Source of the DNA: Oxytricha trifallax
Taxonomy: Eukaryota; Ciliophora; Spirotrichea; Sporadotrichida; Oxytrichidae
Assembly (NCBI GenBank): GCA_000711775.1
Contig: ARYC01002007.1
Span: forward strand, 1 to 64,000
Length of the DNA stretch: 64,000 nt
Direction of reading: 5' to 3'
A program made the position numbers and the translations under genes. A model generated the notes under the pieces. It had not been told where the DNA came from, did not search any database, and was given only the letters and a program-made list of their open reading frames with translations. This document shows positions 49,796 through 60,778 of the stretch, in pieces (position 1 is the stretch's first letter; each line of letters opens with the position of its first letter).

Positions 49796-51162
49796 GAATG
49801 GAGACTTTCCCTAATAATAGTATTACAACACTAATTAGTCCATCAACCCCAATAAAAGCCACTAATACTAACTAGCTAGTTATAATGAAATGACAAGTGG
49901 TGGGAGTAATATAAACTAATAATAACAATGGCAACACAATTAAAAATTCCACTATAATGGCATAAGCAGTAATTCCTAAAATACTAATTAGAACCATATT
50001 GGCAATTTTTATTAATCAATGAAATAACATTTTGCAACAAACAACTGCATGGGTAGCCAACTAACATTTACAGGCCAAAACCTCAAAATAACAATAACCA
50101 AAACTAAAAACAGTAGCAAGTCCAGCATTAAGTTAAGAATTAGAGTAATTTAGGTAATGTTCAAAATACAAGCAATTTCATGCAGCTACAGCAATAGTAA
50201 TAATAGTAACGAAGTAGTGCGTTATCAGCATAAAAATTTCAGCATTAGTTAAAGCACTAATAACTTTTTGGAGTGAGTTCACAGATTCAGTAGTCTTAGA
50301 CTGCGCAATAATAACAGTTAGAAGATACTTCAAGCTAGGGAAGTTTTGGGATAGGAGGCAATACTAGCATAATTCAGAATGAGAAACACAATGACACATT
50401 AAGCAGCTTAAGCGGCAGTTAGTTCGAGATCCTTGAAATTGCACCTCTGGATTTGGGGATTGAATATGATTTGATAAATAAAACTAACTTCATGATCTCA
50501 AGACTCAATAACTTTGACCTCACTTGTGGTAATGGCACAAAATATGGCAGCTGATTAAGTAGAATACAGCACCTAGATAAGACCGGTGCTTTTCAAAAGA
50601 TCTTGGTGTGGTTAATGGGAAGATTTATTGTTGTAAGTATCGATTCAGAAACAAACGATATCGATGTTCTCTCAGCAGTTCCAGAAAACATCACTGATCT
50701 CTACATTTACTTTAACCTTGTTGGACTTTATAAGAATGACGTATCATACAATGATGATCTTTATGCTGTCTTGGATAAGATTACTACTTTCTACTGGAAT
50801 GGTTATCTCTCAAATACTGCTTCTCCGTTGACAAGTGACCCAAACTTTTTGTATCTTTCCATTCTTGCTTTGAGATATTCCAATGGTGACTACAGCAACT
50901 TGATTATAACAATTACTTCAAGACTAAATAACCACATTTGAAGTGGTAAAGTGTCAATTTCTGCTCTCATCTCAAACTACTTGTATACTCCATTCAATTC
51001 AGTAAAAACAGCAATATGGTGAATTGTATTAATCTCTGGGAGAATATCAAGGATGTTATAGCCAAGACTAATATAGCAAAATTACCAACTTCTCATCGTA
51101 CATACAAATCTTGCCAGCCTAATGACTTAGAGAAAAGCATTTTTAACAAGAGGAATCCGCTA
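49796..51162 (+). pseudogene. Gln/Asn-rich N-terminus plus unidentified domain, leading into a transposase
   Basis: Under the ciliate code the plus strand reads a Gln/Asn-rich region (many TAA/TAG codons; for example FMQLQQQQQQQ at about 50.2 kb) with one frame change near 50.03 kb. It then reads an ordinary globular-looking region: EILEIAPLDLGIEYDLINK, VSIDSETNDIDVLSAVPENI, YAVLDKITTFYWNGYLSNT, LRYSNGDYSNLIITITSRLN. TGA codons interrupt at about 50553 and 50939, and a one-base shift occurs near 51019. The last frame (INLWENIKDVIAKTNIAKLP) continues, across one TGA at 51163, into the DD34E transposase described next. The glutamine-rich part and globular part are real coding sequence; the family is not recognised. 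Confidence 0.5.
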
Positions 51163-51558
51163 TGAGAAATCTCTCCTCTTGCAGATGAAATCGAGAACAC
51201 TCAATAAACGGGAGCGAGGTAGGAAATCTTTATCATAAAACTAGCAACCAATTGGCAACTAGCAGGCGATCATTATCTCTTGTTGATGGTCAACGCGTCC
51301 TTCCCAGGCAGCAACTAAACCAAAAGCGTCACGTAGAAGCTTCACGTCCCCATCCTGTTACTTGGCCCATATCAGTACGACATTGCTCTAGTTGAAAAGG
51401 CATTCAGAATCATTTTATGCCGCGACCTCAACCCCATGCTTCTGCCTATCTCTACAAGTTAGTATTTTACCCTTAACAAGCTATAGGAAGCAGCTGCGAC
51501 GCTATGCCCATGCCTTGGCTGTGCAGCTCTTTCACTTGGACACAAGGTGACTTACTGA
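51163..51558 (+). pseudogene. IS630/Tc1-type DD34E transposase, C-terminal part
   Basis: The frame from 51166 to TGA 51556 contains FIIKLATNWQLAGDHYLLL, then MVNASFPGS (the D-N-A-S-F-H motif with catalytic Asp changed to Val and His to Pro). It continues with LLLGPYQYDIALVEKAFRII, whose Glu is the third catalytic residue, and CRDLNPMLLP. Exactly 34 residues separate the mutated Asp position from the Glu, the DD34E spacing of Tc1/IS630 transposases. It is clearly different from the TBE transposase. The upstream frame joins the Gln/Asn-rich region with only one TGA between, so both may be one protein. Dead copy; terminal repeats not found. Confidence 0.6.
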
Positions 51559-51840
51559 CGCGTTCGCATGCATTTTGGTCGATGACCTGAGGCATCTGAG
51601 CCTGCAGGATGTCTGATACTGTAATAGATTTGGTTTTGGCCACCCAATCTGCGAAATCACGAATCACCCATACTCTATTAAAAATGCCAATCCGTAACCA
51701 ATTGTATTTGAAGTCTATCTCAGCCAGAGAAATACTTGTCTGTGTCGTAGATTAGAGGACGATGCGTCTTTTCAAGGGCTCTCGAATGACTATCTTTGCT
51801 GGTCCCCATTTGCGTTTTTACCCTAGAATTCGTCTGCAAC
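51411..51840 (-). other. Alternative minus-strand open frame
   Basis: About 140 codons open on the minus strand (for example RIGIFNRVWVIRDFADWVAK and SDILQAQMPQVIDQNA). Composition looks protein-like, but its downstream third overlaps the better supported DD34E frame on the other strand. It may be a real neighbour running toward that gene or a shadow; unresolved. Confidence 0.3.
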
Positions 51841-52009
51841 ACTGATTTGGTAAGTTAGGCAAACTTTGAGTATTAAAATTTTTAATAGGCCAATTAAAGT
51901 AAAATTCCCAATATTTCAAATCCAAGACGCCCTATTATGTATATTATAATTAAATTAAAATTTTAAAAGTTAGAAATTAGTAATTGAGTCAAGTTCATAT
52001 TAAAGCAAG

Positions 52010-52591
52010 GGTCCACAACAACAGATTCAGCAGCAAGCACCACTAGGCAAGTGAGAGGCGTACAGAGTGAGAGACATTTTCGAAGTCAAGGTCATCAGGA
52101 ACGCCATTCACGACTAGGCCATGCATGAAAACGATCCCCTATTAAAGGATGTGTGGGTGGAGCACTCGAAGCTGATGTATGCAAGTGATCTAACCAGAGT
52201 TGAGTCATTTATCAGTTAGAAGATGCTAGGGCTCCATGACCACCCCCACAGGAACATCTACGCGGGAGCGCGCTCAGGTCAGGACATGGACGAAGTGACT
52301 AGTTCTAGTAATAGAGAGAATTCAGACAGCAGTTCGCAAGATTCCCTGAAGGATAAGGTCAATGGAAACTCTCAGGAGATGGAAGGCTACCAGCAAGAGG
52401 ATGAATGCAAGGGATAGAGGGAAGATGACACCATGTGTGACGGAGAGGAAAGACATCATAAGCAAGGTCAAATTCTTCAAGAGTATGATCAAGAAACTAG
52501 ATTGCTGCTCGACTCACTAAGAAAGTACCAAATTCACAGTTTTAAACTTAGTAATTCAATCATAATAAACTAGCTTTTGATTAATTATTGA
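52010..52591 (+). pseudogene. Unidentified acidic, serine-rich protein fragment
   Basis: A frame of about 190 codons, with one TGA at 52052 at a likely Arg position, ending at TGA 52589. The first part is globular-looking (VKVIRNAIHDQAMHENDPLL; VWVEHSKLMYASDLTRVESF). The second is acidic and Ser/Asn-rich (SSSNRENSDSSSQDSLKDK). It ends with a helical stretch (EYDQETRLLLDSLRKYQI). It is about as GC-rich as the 51-kb transposase region and separated from it by a 170-bp A+T-rich gap. It could be a second protein of the same element or a host gene fragment. No homologue recognised. Confidence 0.4.
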
Positions 52592-53249
52592 TTTATTTTT
52601 CATTTCCATGATTCTCTAAAATTATACTTTTGGGATTTTATTATATTTAAATATTAATAAAAGTTATTAATCAAATGTAAGACTTTATTCTAAATTTAAA
52701 TTAAACATATTTGGTAATGGTTTCATAAACATGACAGTTACAAAAGTGAAAAATTATTTTATATTTGAAATTTTTTTATTTACCTATTTTTAATGTATTT
52801 TATTAATATTAGGGGAGAGGAATACCTTACCATTCTTAATATAAAAATTATGTTTCTTATGGAAGATTCCCGGTTAGTAAATAATTTCATATTTATTTTA
52901 TTTTTTATTATTTAATTGTGTTTTCTTACAAATAAATACTTTATATCGTATTATTTTTTGTTAACTCTTCCAAAAACTATTGCTCATTTCTTAACTAATT
53001 ATCAATATTTTTCTCTAATTTTTAATTTAAGATTCTTGTTTCATTTATTCTATAAAGAATTTTATATAAGACATATTATATATTTATACTTTTAAAGATC
53101 TCTATGTATAATTTGTCTCCCTCATAAAAAATAAAGTGTTGCATAATTGTATATAAAAATAAAGAAAATCAAATTAAAAAAGATTAGCAAACAGAAACCT
53201 CCTCTAATAATTCAATTAGATCGATAATAAATTAAGGTAAAATTAAAAT
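52592..53249. other. A+T-rich, no gene seen
   Basis: Noncoding between the acidic ORF and LINE B. Confidence 0.5.
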
Positions 53250-56200
53250 GCATCACTACTCCATATTCATTATTCTCTAGGCATCTCTTTCAAGATCGCT
53301 AACTTATTTGTGCTCTCTCTTCTCAGGTTCTTCCTCAATTGGTTTTGGTTAGCTTCCCTAGATCTCTTGCCTCTTTCTATGAAAATAAATAGTCTTCTAC
53401 TTCTGCTCCTTTCTCGATTATCGCGCTGAATCTTGCATCATTTTTATTTTTAGTTTGACTCCGTTCTCCAGAAATATCTCATCCTACACGTCGATAAGCG
53501 AAATCCTATTTTTTCCATGAGCTCCCTCCGTTCCATGCTCTGTCTACCATTGAGCTTCACTTTACTGCTCTGTCATTATTTCTATCGTCTTCTCGTCTAT
53601 TGTGACTCCTGACTTCCCAATTTCTAGCTTCAAGAGCCTTACCTCTAAATTGAACATCAAATAGTATCTATACATGTTTATCCAATCAAGATTTTTTTGA
53701 AATAATCTGAAATTAAATTAAAAACAAATTAGGAATATAAGAATATGAAAACATGTCTAATCAAAAGGTGCAGTGTCATTCATTAATAATGTAAGTTACA
53801 AAAAATATATCTAAAAAATTAATATTACAGGGTGGCACCAAGATCGATGGAGAAGTACATGCGAGCAAGAGCAATCTGAACACTAAAGAAATGACAAGAA
53901 AAATTACACTCATGCTAATGGAGCTATGGATTTACATTTTTGTTTATTACAATTACTATTGCTATTATTATTAATAAATTTGTATTTAAATTTCAACTTA
54001 TTTAAAAAAAATCTTGAATACTTGGCAAAATTTGAAAGATAGGTAGGTTTCCCTGCTAACTCTAACACAAAATGACTAGCTTTAAAAATTGCCAAAACTC
54101 CGCAGTCTTCTGGGTCTTTCACTTGGTTTGTCTCAGGTTTGAAGGCAATCCTTTCTACATTAAATACCTTCCCCATTATATCAATTATCATAGAGCTAAT
54201 TTAGTTTTTTATCTTTAGATTAAAGCCATAATTCCAAGTCCTTTTCAAGTGCCATAATTCTCCATGTTTCCTGACTCTCCCGTAATTCTGATGATTATAA
54301 AATTTCAGCACCCTCTCAAGCTACTTTGGCGGCTTATGGGTACTACAATACTCCTCCTTTCTTGTTCATCTCTCCAGAATATGCTGTTTTGCAGTTTCCA
54401 GTTAGTTGAGCATATTCTTTTCTCCATCTGAACGATACCTCTGTCATACAGGACCATTGGTGGTAGTATCATGTGAGGTTTTTGATTCGCTAACCTGTGT
54501 TTCTTCCACTTGGCGTAAGCATACCAATTAGGTGTTTTTTTGAATATGCCTGCCTCGGATTAAGTCCTCATGTTTCCAAGACTCATTGATCTCTCTCCAA
54601 TGGTCTTCTTGCTTTTATAACCACAAGTCTCATTTCCTCATACCTCTTTTCCTTGCTTCCTCTCTGTCATTAAATATCTTTACCAGAGCTTTCTCAATCT
54701 TGTTTCGTGTACTTGGGCAGCAGATTATCATCATCATTCTTGTGATTTATGGAGCCCACCTCTTCTTGGTGTGAATGATTTTGTCAAATCCTTGACATGC
54801 TACTTCTGGTAAGTCTATCATGTTTTTAAGCTTCATTTGGTCTGGCTGACTGCACTCTGATCAATCCTCATGAATTTCAAATCTCTACCTCTCTGCTATC
54901 GTTTTGTTCATATCTTGCTTGAGTTTATCTGTCCAATCCTAAACCTGCTTTTTTACCCCACTTGTTTGTTGAGCGGATTTTATTGATGTTTGCTCTATCT
55001 CAACTCGAGAACTTCTTAGTCCTTGCTTTCGTACCTATGCTCATATCTGATCTCCTTTACCTTTTTCCAGAATTCAACCTTCTCATCAATGTTGCTAGCT
55101 CTGAAGTTCCCCTTCTTGATGCTATAGCTTTAGTAGTGCTTGTTATGGTGTTGGTAGTTTCTCTGTTTTTGCTCTTCCATTTTGTTAATCTCTTCTTTTA
55201 AATAGATTATTAGATTTTATTTTTTTAATTCGATTTAATCTTTAATTTTAATTATAAATCTCTTTACATTTTGCTATTTATTCCTCAAAGATAATTAGAT
55301 CACATTCTTGAATGTTTAAATCTTTCATTCATTAATTTATGTATCTATTTCTGATTTGATCTAATTTTTTTTCAAGTATGTTACTTTGAAGAGTTTTTTA
55401 TCCTTTAAAAGGAACCATTAGTTTCAAGACCTCAAATTCTCTCGTCTAGCCAGACCATATTTGCTATGATCTCTATTTGTACTTTGAACTTTAGGTCTAT
55501 TTATTTGTGTTGCCTTAAGATTTAGTTGAATCTCGTTGGGTCCTATGCATCGTTCATTAAATGACAACTTCTCATGTCGCCGAGTTTACAAAAGCTTTGT
55601 GAATCTACAGTAATGACACATCCCTTAACTCGCAACAGTCCTACCTTAGCTGAAAGCCATCGTTGTGTCCATTACATTCTTGGTAAGATATAGTTTCTTT
55701 ACTTCTAAACTTCATGTTTCTTCTCTTAGATTTAATTTTTGACTGCTTTGGGTTTTACGAATTAGTCTAAATTATACTTTACTTATTTCATGCTCTTCAG
55801 AACTAATTGTTCTATTATTTCTTTGGTTCCACTTCCTTTTAGTTGAGAAACATTTCGAAGTATATTATTCGGAATATCTCTTGGAGTCTTAAAATCTATT
55901 CAGTTAAGTTTTTAATTTATCTATTTCCTCCAGTTTATGTACTTAGTTACTAGAGGTGTATATTTGTATAAAAGGAGTGATCTAATCTGAGCAACCTAAA
56001 TTTTTATGCATAATTAATTAAAGTCTTGCTTGTATTATTATAAGAATAAAAACTTCTTCGATTGCTAGAATCAAACTTTTTACTTGGATCCTTTTCTTTA
56101 TTCAACCTGTAATCATTAGATAAGCCTATATCTCTTTTACAATTCTGTTATTCATTATTCACTCCTGAGTCATTCATTTATAATTAAACTTGTTCAACAA
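53250..56200 (-). mobile_element. LINE copy B, 5'-truncated
   Basis: Aligns on the minus strand with the C-terminal two thirds of LINE A. 53.5-53.7 kb matches 27.6-27.8 kb, 54.2-54.8 kb matches 28.5-29.0 kb, and 55.4-56.1 kb matches 29.3-30.0 kb. The match fades before the RT core, as expected of target-primed insertion that stopped early. It is interrupted or extended at 53.7-54.2 kb by the segment described next. Many frameshifts. Confidence 0.65.
53910..54230 (-). pseudogene. Possible Ulp1-like cysteine-protease fragment within LINE B
   Basis: The minus-strand frame reads from the LINE B coding sequence (GELWHLKRTW) into SSMIIDIMGKVFNVERIAF, then QVKDPEDCGVLAIFKASHFV and LELAGKP, ending in a basic/Asn-rich tail. 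'D-C-G-V' followed by a helix and Gly resembles the catalytic-Cys segment of Ulp1/SENP proteases, with IIDIM as a possible Asp strand. No catalytic His is visible. LINE A has unrelated A+T-rich sequence here. It could be a captured domain, part of the original LINE protein lost in A, or coincidence of a short motif. Confidence 0.3.
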
Positions 56201-56691
56201 TAAATATGGGGTTATTTCTTAAGTTTTATTTTTGTAAAAATGGCAGAGTTATATTGCTACTGGTCGACTTGTGCTATTAAATTGAGTAACCAAAGTTTGT
56301 TGATATTTATACTGCAATTAGTTTCCTTTGTTTGGACTCTTCCATGGCATGTACCCACCCTCACTTATGTTGAAGAATTGTAATAGTGCAAAAGATACTT
56401 TATTTCTGCTTAATTACCCTTACAAAGTTATTCTTTACATTTATAAACAAAAGTTAATAAAGAAAATTCAATGATTTGTATAACCTACAGCAATTTGTTG
56501 GTGTAGGATGGTAGTGTATTTGTTTGTGTAGGTTAATTTGCTTTATAATTGGTATAAGAATCTTCTGATGATTCCTAAAAATGCTGTAGTATATTTAATT
56601 TGCCAATATTTAAGTGTAATTCTTATTAAACATATATTTATTTCTTGATAAGTTTTAAATTAAAATTTAATTAAAAATTTAGAACTACGCG
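56201..56691. other. A+T-rich with G/T-rich tract
   Basis: Contains TTGGTGTAGGATGGTAGTGT near 56498-56517. No frame recognised. Confidence 0.4.
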
Positions 56692-57495
56692 ATGACTAAA
56701 GTCGCTCCCCACAACCCTTACTGGGACGTGGCCTCCGTCGAGAAACTTTTTCACTTGTTGAAGTCTATTCAACTATTAAGCATCCTCAGGGATATACATG
56801 TGATTTCTCTCGACGCTCACCTGGGATCTTCAAGGACTTAATTATCAAGTCTCTTGTTGCTTGCTAGAACCATCTTAAATTCAGGTATCATATTAAAAAA
56901 CAAGAAGGAAGTTTTCACTTACTACAAAGTCCAAGACTTAGCACAAATGCTCTTACACTGCAAAAACGACAGAACTCAAGTCTACAGAATTGGCGCTTAG
57001 ATCACATAATTCTTCTCAAAGATCAAGCTATCCTTCTTCCTAGTTCCACTATAGTCAAACCCAACTCATCAGATCACTGACTCATTGATCTAACTCGATG
57101 AACTGCCCGACACAGAAGAATTTCATGAAGACTCAAATCAACCTGTCGAACCAATAGTTTGCTTAATAAAATCTGGAGACATTACCTTCTCCCAGTTTGT
57201 TCAAATCGAGAAAAACTACCAGAAAGAAATACTTGGTTAACAGTACTAGTCCCTAGACTCAATTCCTAACCTAAGGAGTCAATCCCTATACAGTAACCCT
57301 CAGAAGGACAAGTGTCCCTATTAAGTAACCCTACTTAAGGTCAACTCCCTAATTAGTAACCTCCTCTGAAGGTCAATCACATATTTAGTAACCTGGTCTT
57401 TGACCTTAACTCTTCGAAATATGTTCAGATATTTCACAAGACTCTACTTAAACCCTAAAGCAATCTTTCATCTCATACTCACTCAAAAATATTGA
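56692..57495 (+). CDS. E2 ORF1, unidentified, apparently intact
   Basis: ATG 56692 to TGA about 57493, roughly 268 residues, one of the few unbroken long frames here, with TAA/TAG as glutamine. The N-terminal half is aliphatic and helical (VEKLFHLLKSIQLLSILRDI; LSSLLLLARTILNSGIILKN), then YYKVQDLAQMLLHCKND. The second half is acidic then polar (DELPDTEEFHEDSNQPVEP; ITFSQFVQIEKNYQKEI). No signal peptide or zinc motif. The exact stop depends on one position near 57420 that I read with some doubt. No family recognised. Confidence 0.55.
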
Positions 57496-57545
57496 CAAGA
57501 CAATAGATTAGACACTAGACTAAGCTCTGCTTTATACTAAATGAG

Positions 57546-58214
57546 ATGAGACACCAAAGAAAGTTGCACAAGAGAATTGACTATACCTCCCTAGACTACA
57601 ACACCCTTAACGGCGATTCAATATTTGACTTGGGTTACCACATAGTAAGGTCTCTAACCAGATTCTTCGAAGATTCTGATTAGGCAGAATAATATAGTAA
57701 TAACTAAACCGAAGAAACAAAAGAGCTCTCTGAAGAGATCCTAATAAACTCACCAAGAAGCAAAAAGGATATTCCAACAATACTTGCTATGGAAAGATAT
57801 ATTAAGAAAAAGTTAAGCCTAAGATAACCAAACAAAGAAAAAGATTAAGCAAACATGGAATAAACTAGCTTTTCAACAACTGCTCAGTGCCTAGTAACAA
57901 TAATAAACTAGGTAAAATACCCATTAAGCTTAAAGCAAAGAACTTTGTATAAATGTCTGGTCACCCAGCAGCGTCTGGAAGCCTTACTCCGATCAGCATG
58001 GCACCTCAAAAAGGAAAGAAGCAGAGAACGAGCGAGAGAATCCCAAAGTGACAGCTCCACTAGAATCAGGATGGTCAATAATCACCAGAGTTACTTCACA
58101 AAGTCGGTTAATAGTTATAAGCAGCCAATTTTGGGTCCATAATCTCAATTTGTCAAAAGGGCTTGTCCCTTAACATTAATTTATCACCCGTAGAGCTTCG
58201 AGCTCTACGGGTGA
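57546..58214 (+). CDS. E2 ORF2, basic C-terminus, unidentified
   Basis: ATG 57546 in a different frame from ORF1, about 222 codons to TGA 58212, which lies inside the 3' hairpin. Reads MRHQRKLHKRIDYTSLDYNT, an acidic middle (EETKELSEEILINSPRSKKD), then LYKCLVTQQRLEALLRSAWH and an Arg/Ser-rich tail (KKERSRERARESQSDSSTRI). The Arg/Ser tail suggests RNA binding. The true protein may end near the TAA at 58140 if that is not read as glutamine. The frame is also open upstream of the ATG, so it could be the continuation of ORF1 after a shift. Confidence 0.5.
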
Positions 58215-58220
58215 TAAATT
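58178..58220. repeat. Perfect 20-bp-arm hairpin at E2 3' end
   Basis: AATTTATCACCCGTAGAGCT and its exact reverse complement flank a 3-nt TCG loop, immediately before (ATT)5. Perfect pairing in a decayed neighbourhood suggests a recent or constrained structure. Confidence 0.8.
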
Positions 58221-58689
58221 ATTATTATTATTATTTCTTGATTTCCCTTACATATTTGGTTACCCATAACTTTTCTCTATCTAAATATAAAACTTTTGTA
58301 TTCAAATTCAATAAGAAATATTATAAGTACGAAAAGCATTGATGTAGTTTATTTATTGTTATACATTTAAAAATTGTGATTAATCAAGTTAGGTATTCAA
58401 AATACAAATCAAATTTCCAACATTCTTTAATATTTTATCAACGAGGCTACTGAAATTTGATGCCTAAGTTTAATTAATAAAGCTTGAATTCATTATACAA
58501 CTAAAATAAAAAAACTTAGAAAGTTATGATATTTTTCCAGTAAAGTATTGTTTGAATTAATATTTATAACTGAAATGATATGTTAGTCATGATTAATTAG
58601 CAAATGTTAAGATATAAATCAGCCATTATAATCAATTAATCAATGCATCATCGAGTTTATTTAAAGTAAAGAATTCATTAATCAGACTT

Positions 58690-58912
58690 TATCTTCATCT
58701 TCTCTTCAATGCATTTTATTGGGGAGTTGTCTGCCTCCAAAGTCATCATCCTTGTTGTAGCAATAATCTCTTGTTTATTAGCCAGTTTAATTACACTTAA
58801 AGCATGCACGATCATCACAACTACGGCTTCTGTCTCATTCTTGACTACGTTCATCACCGTCCCCAGGTTGATCTTGATAAAACACTTGGTAATAATTCTA
58901 ATATTCAGTTAA
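58690..58912 (-). pseudogene. Decayed CCHC zinc-knuckle piece
   Basis: The minus strand reads ACFKCNQTGQQTRDYCYN: Cys-x2-Cys is kept, while the knuckle His has become Gln and the last Cys has become Tyr. It is preceded by an acidic/Arg stretch (DQDQPGDGDERSQE, TGA, DRSRSCDDR) and followed by DDDFGGRQLPNKMH and a TGA. The plus-strand hydrophobic frame over the same bases is its shadow. Probably the same gene family as 59.5 and 47.7 kb. Confidence 0.45.
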
Positions 58913-59534
58913 TTGCTAGAATTAATATTGTAAAATGAATTAAACATTTTTATTACAAATAAAGGATATACCAATTAATTTGAATCTTAATAATGATAAA
59001 CAATCGAGAAAAAATGGCTACCATTTCTCAAAAGTTTAATTTTTTACATAATATAAATATATTAAATATACTTTATTTTAATCAATTTAAAAGTTTATTT
59101 GCTTTAATTAATACCATTACTTAAGAAAATATACCAATATTATATCATAAAAGTTTCGTTGTTTACAAATAATTATATACTAAATTATTTAATTATTTAC
59201 TACTATATTTTATTATTGAACATTTTAAAATTAAAGGTTTAGTTTATTTGCATAATAATTTCGTAAATGCTTATTTAACAATTAGTACAAGATTAAACCT
59301 TTTAATTAAATTAATTATTGTTTATTTATTAAAAGATAGATATTACTTATAAATTTATTTAAAATTATTCACTATTACTTTACTCACTTTCGAGTTTCCA
59401 ATTCTCTAAGTTATGTTTAGAATAATAATATATAAATTAAAATGATAAAAATTTATTACCATTATTTAAAACAATTAAACACATTGACTAGACAAAGTAA
59501 TAAAGTGAATTAAGATTTATTCTCGCTATATTAA

Positions 59535-60046
59535 TTTATGCAGTCACCTATTTTTTGGAAATATTTACCAACTCTCAAGCCATGTGTTCTTCTTCATTGC
59601 ATTTGAAGAAGGCTTTACTCTCTCCACCAGGTCCATCTTTGCCTCTTCAATGTTCTTGAGGTCTAGCATCAAGATTGAAGGATTCTCTTGCCAAGATACC
59701 AATCTAACTGCACCTGAAGCATTCACCATTACCAGGAGCACTTCTTCCGAAACCTTTTCCTCTGTTTCTACCTCTCTCATCTAAGTGGTTTAACCTTGCT
59801 GGTGAGCATTCTTTATTCCAGTTGTCTTTTATCAAGAGTCTATGGATCCTATCAAGCAGGAGTATGCTAGCTACCTGGAGTATTGGTTATTCCCCATCCT
59901 TAGTTTGAAGGTTCAACTTGCATTGTTTCATGATCATTACAAATATTAAGATGTAATTCTTTTGACTCCTATTCCAAAGGACTTAAATGTTGAATAGTCT
60001 GTGAATTCTTAGTAATCTGAGTGTTTCCCTCGTTGTCATCATTCAT
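59535..60046 (-). pseudogene. Decayed double zinc-knuckle, Arg/Gly-rich protein
   Basis: From ATG 60046 the minus strand reads MNDDNEGNTQITKNSQTIQ and LSPLEQESKELHLNICNDHE. It then passes TGA codons and a frame change into ERGRNRGKGFGRSAPG, CFRCSQIGILARES (knuckle with His lost to Ile and last Cys to Ser) and FFKCNEEEHMA-stop-EL (first and last Cys lost). Both knuckles keep exact C-x2-C-x4-x-x4 spacing. The function of intact relatives is single-stranded RNA/DNA binding. The last 45 bp (59523-59568) match the end of the TBE transposase gene. Confidence 0.5.
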
Positions 60047-60619
60047 GAGTACTGTATGATTCAGATTTTCTCCATTCATTACTGATGTCTTTCTACTCAT
60101 TCCTAACTTGCTTAAACTAAATCTAATGCACAACTTGATCCTTTTGCTCTACTTAAATCAGTGTTTTTGCTTTTGTTTCTTTTAATTTGTCTAATAATAG
60201 TGGGAATATATTCAACGAATGCAGTTAATCAAAATTTATTAGTGAGTATAATATTATGAAAAAATATTAATAATAGATAATAGAGCCAAAAACAACAATA
60301 TTATATTAAGTATACTATAATCATGAAAAAGTTGATAGCTTAGTACCAATAAAAGCTCTTACTGCTTTTATGTAACAAATGCTATTTTAATAATAGATCC
60401 AAGTCAACGAAAGTATAAAAAAGTTAATTTGTTTACTTTATTTACAATATAACTTATTTCTTAAATGAAGGATGTCCACATCTCATTCAGAGAATATCTA
60501 CTTAACTATCTTTGTGAGCTATGAGGTATGATTAATTATTTACCCATTATTCTTAGAATCTTGTTTCTTCTTGATTTAAAATAAAATAAATTCAATATTA
60601 AATAAACTTGGCTTAATTA

Positions 60620-60778
60620 ATAAGATGTTAGAGAGGGGATGTTAGTTGATTTGAAATGTCTGACTTTCAAAAGGAATGAAACTCCACAAGTTAAGAACTT
60701 CATTCATAGGGTCTTATTCGTATCTGGTAAGACTAACTGCCTGTTTCAAACAAGGTGGCAATCTCTCAACAGCTTTTG
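60620..60778 (+). pseudogene. Short unidentified coding-like fragment
   Basis: The frame MLVDLKCLTFKRNETPQVKN then FIHRVLFVSGKTNCLFQTRW ends at TGA near 60776. Ordinary amino-acid composition in an A+T-rich setting; no family recognised and no repeat elsewhere in the window. Confidence 0.25.

Larger units (their letters stand above)
56692..58236 (+). mobile_element. E2: retroposon-like element ending in (ATT)5
   Basis: Two plus-strand ORFs followed by AAAAGGGCTTGTCCCTTA (58155-58172), a perfect 20-bp-arm hairpin (58178-58220) and five ATT units. The 18-bp word and ATT end are shared with E1 at 34.7-34.8 kb. No reverse transcriptase. GC content is well above that of the flanks. Confidence 0.5.

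Noticed and set aside
58709..58912. Hydrophobic plus-strand frame resembling a membrane protein
   Set aside because: It is the shadow of the minus-strand zinc-knuckle frame.
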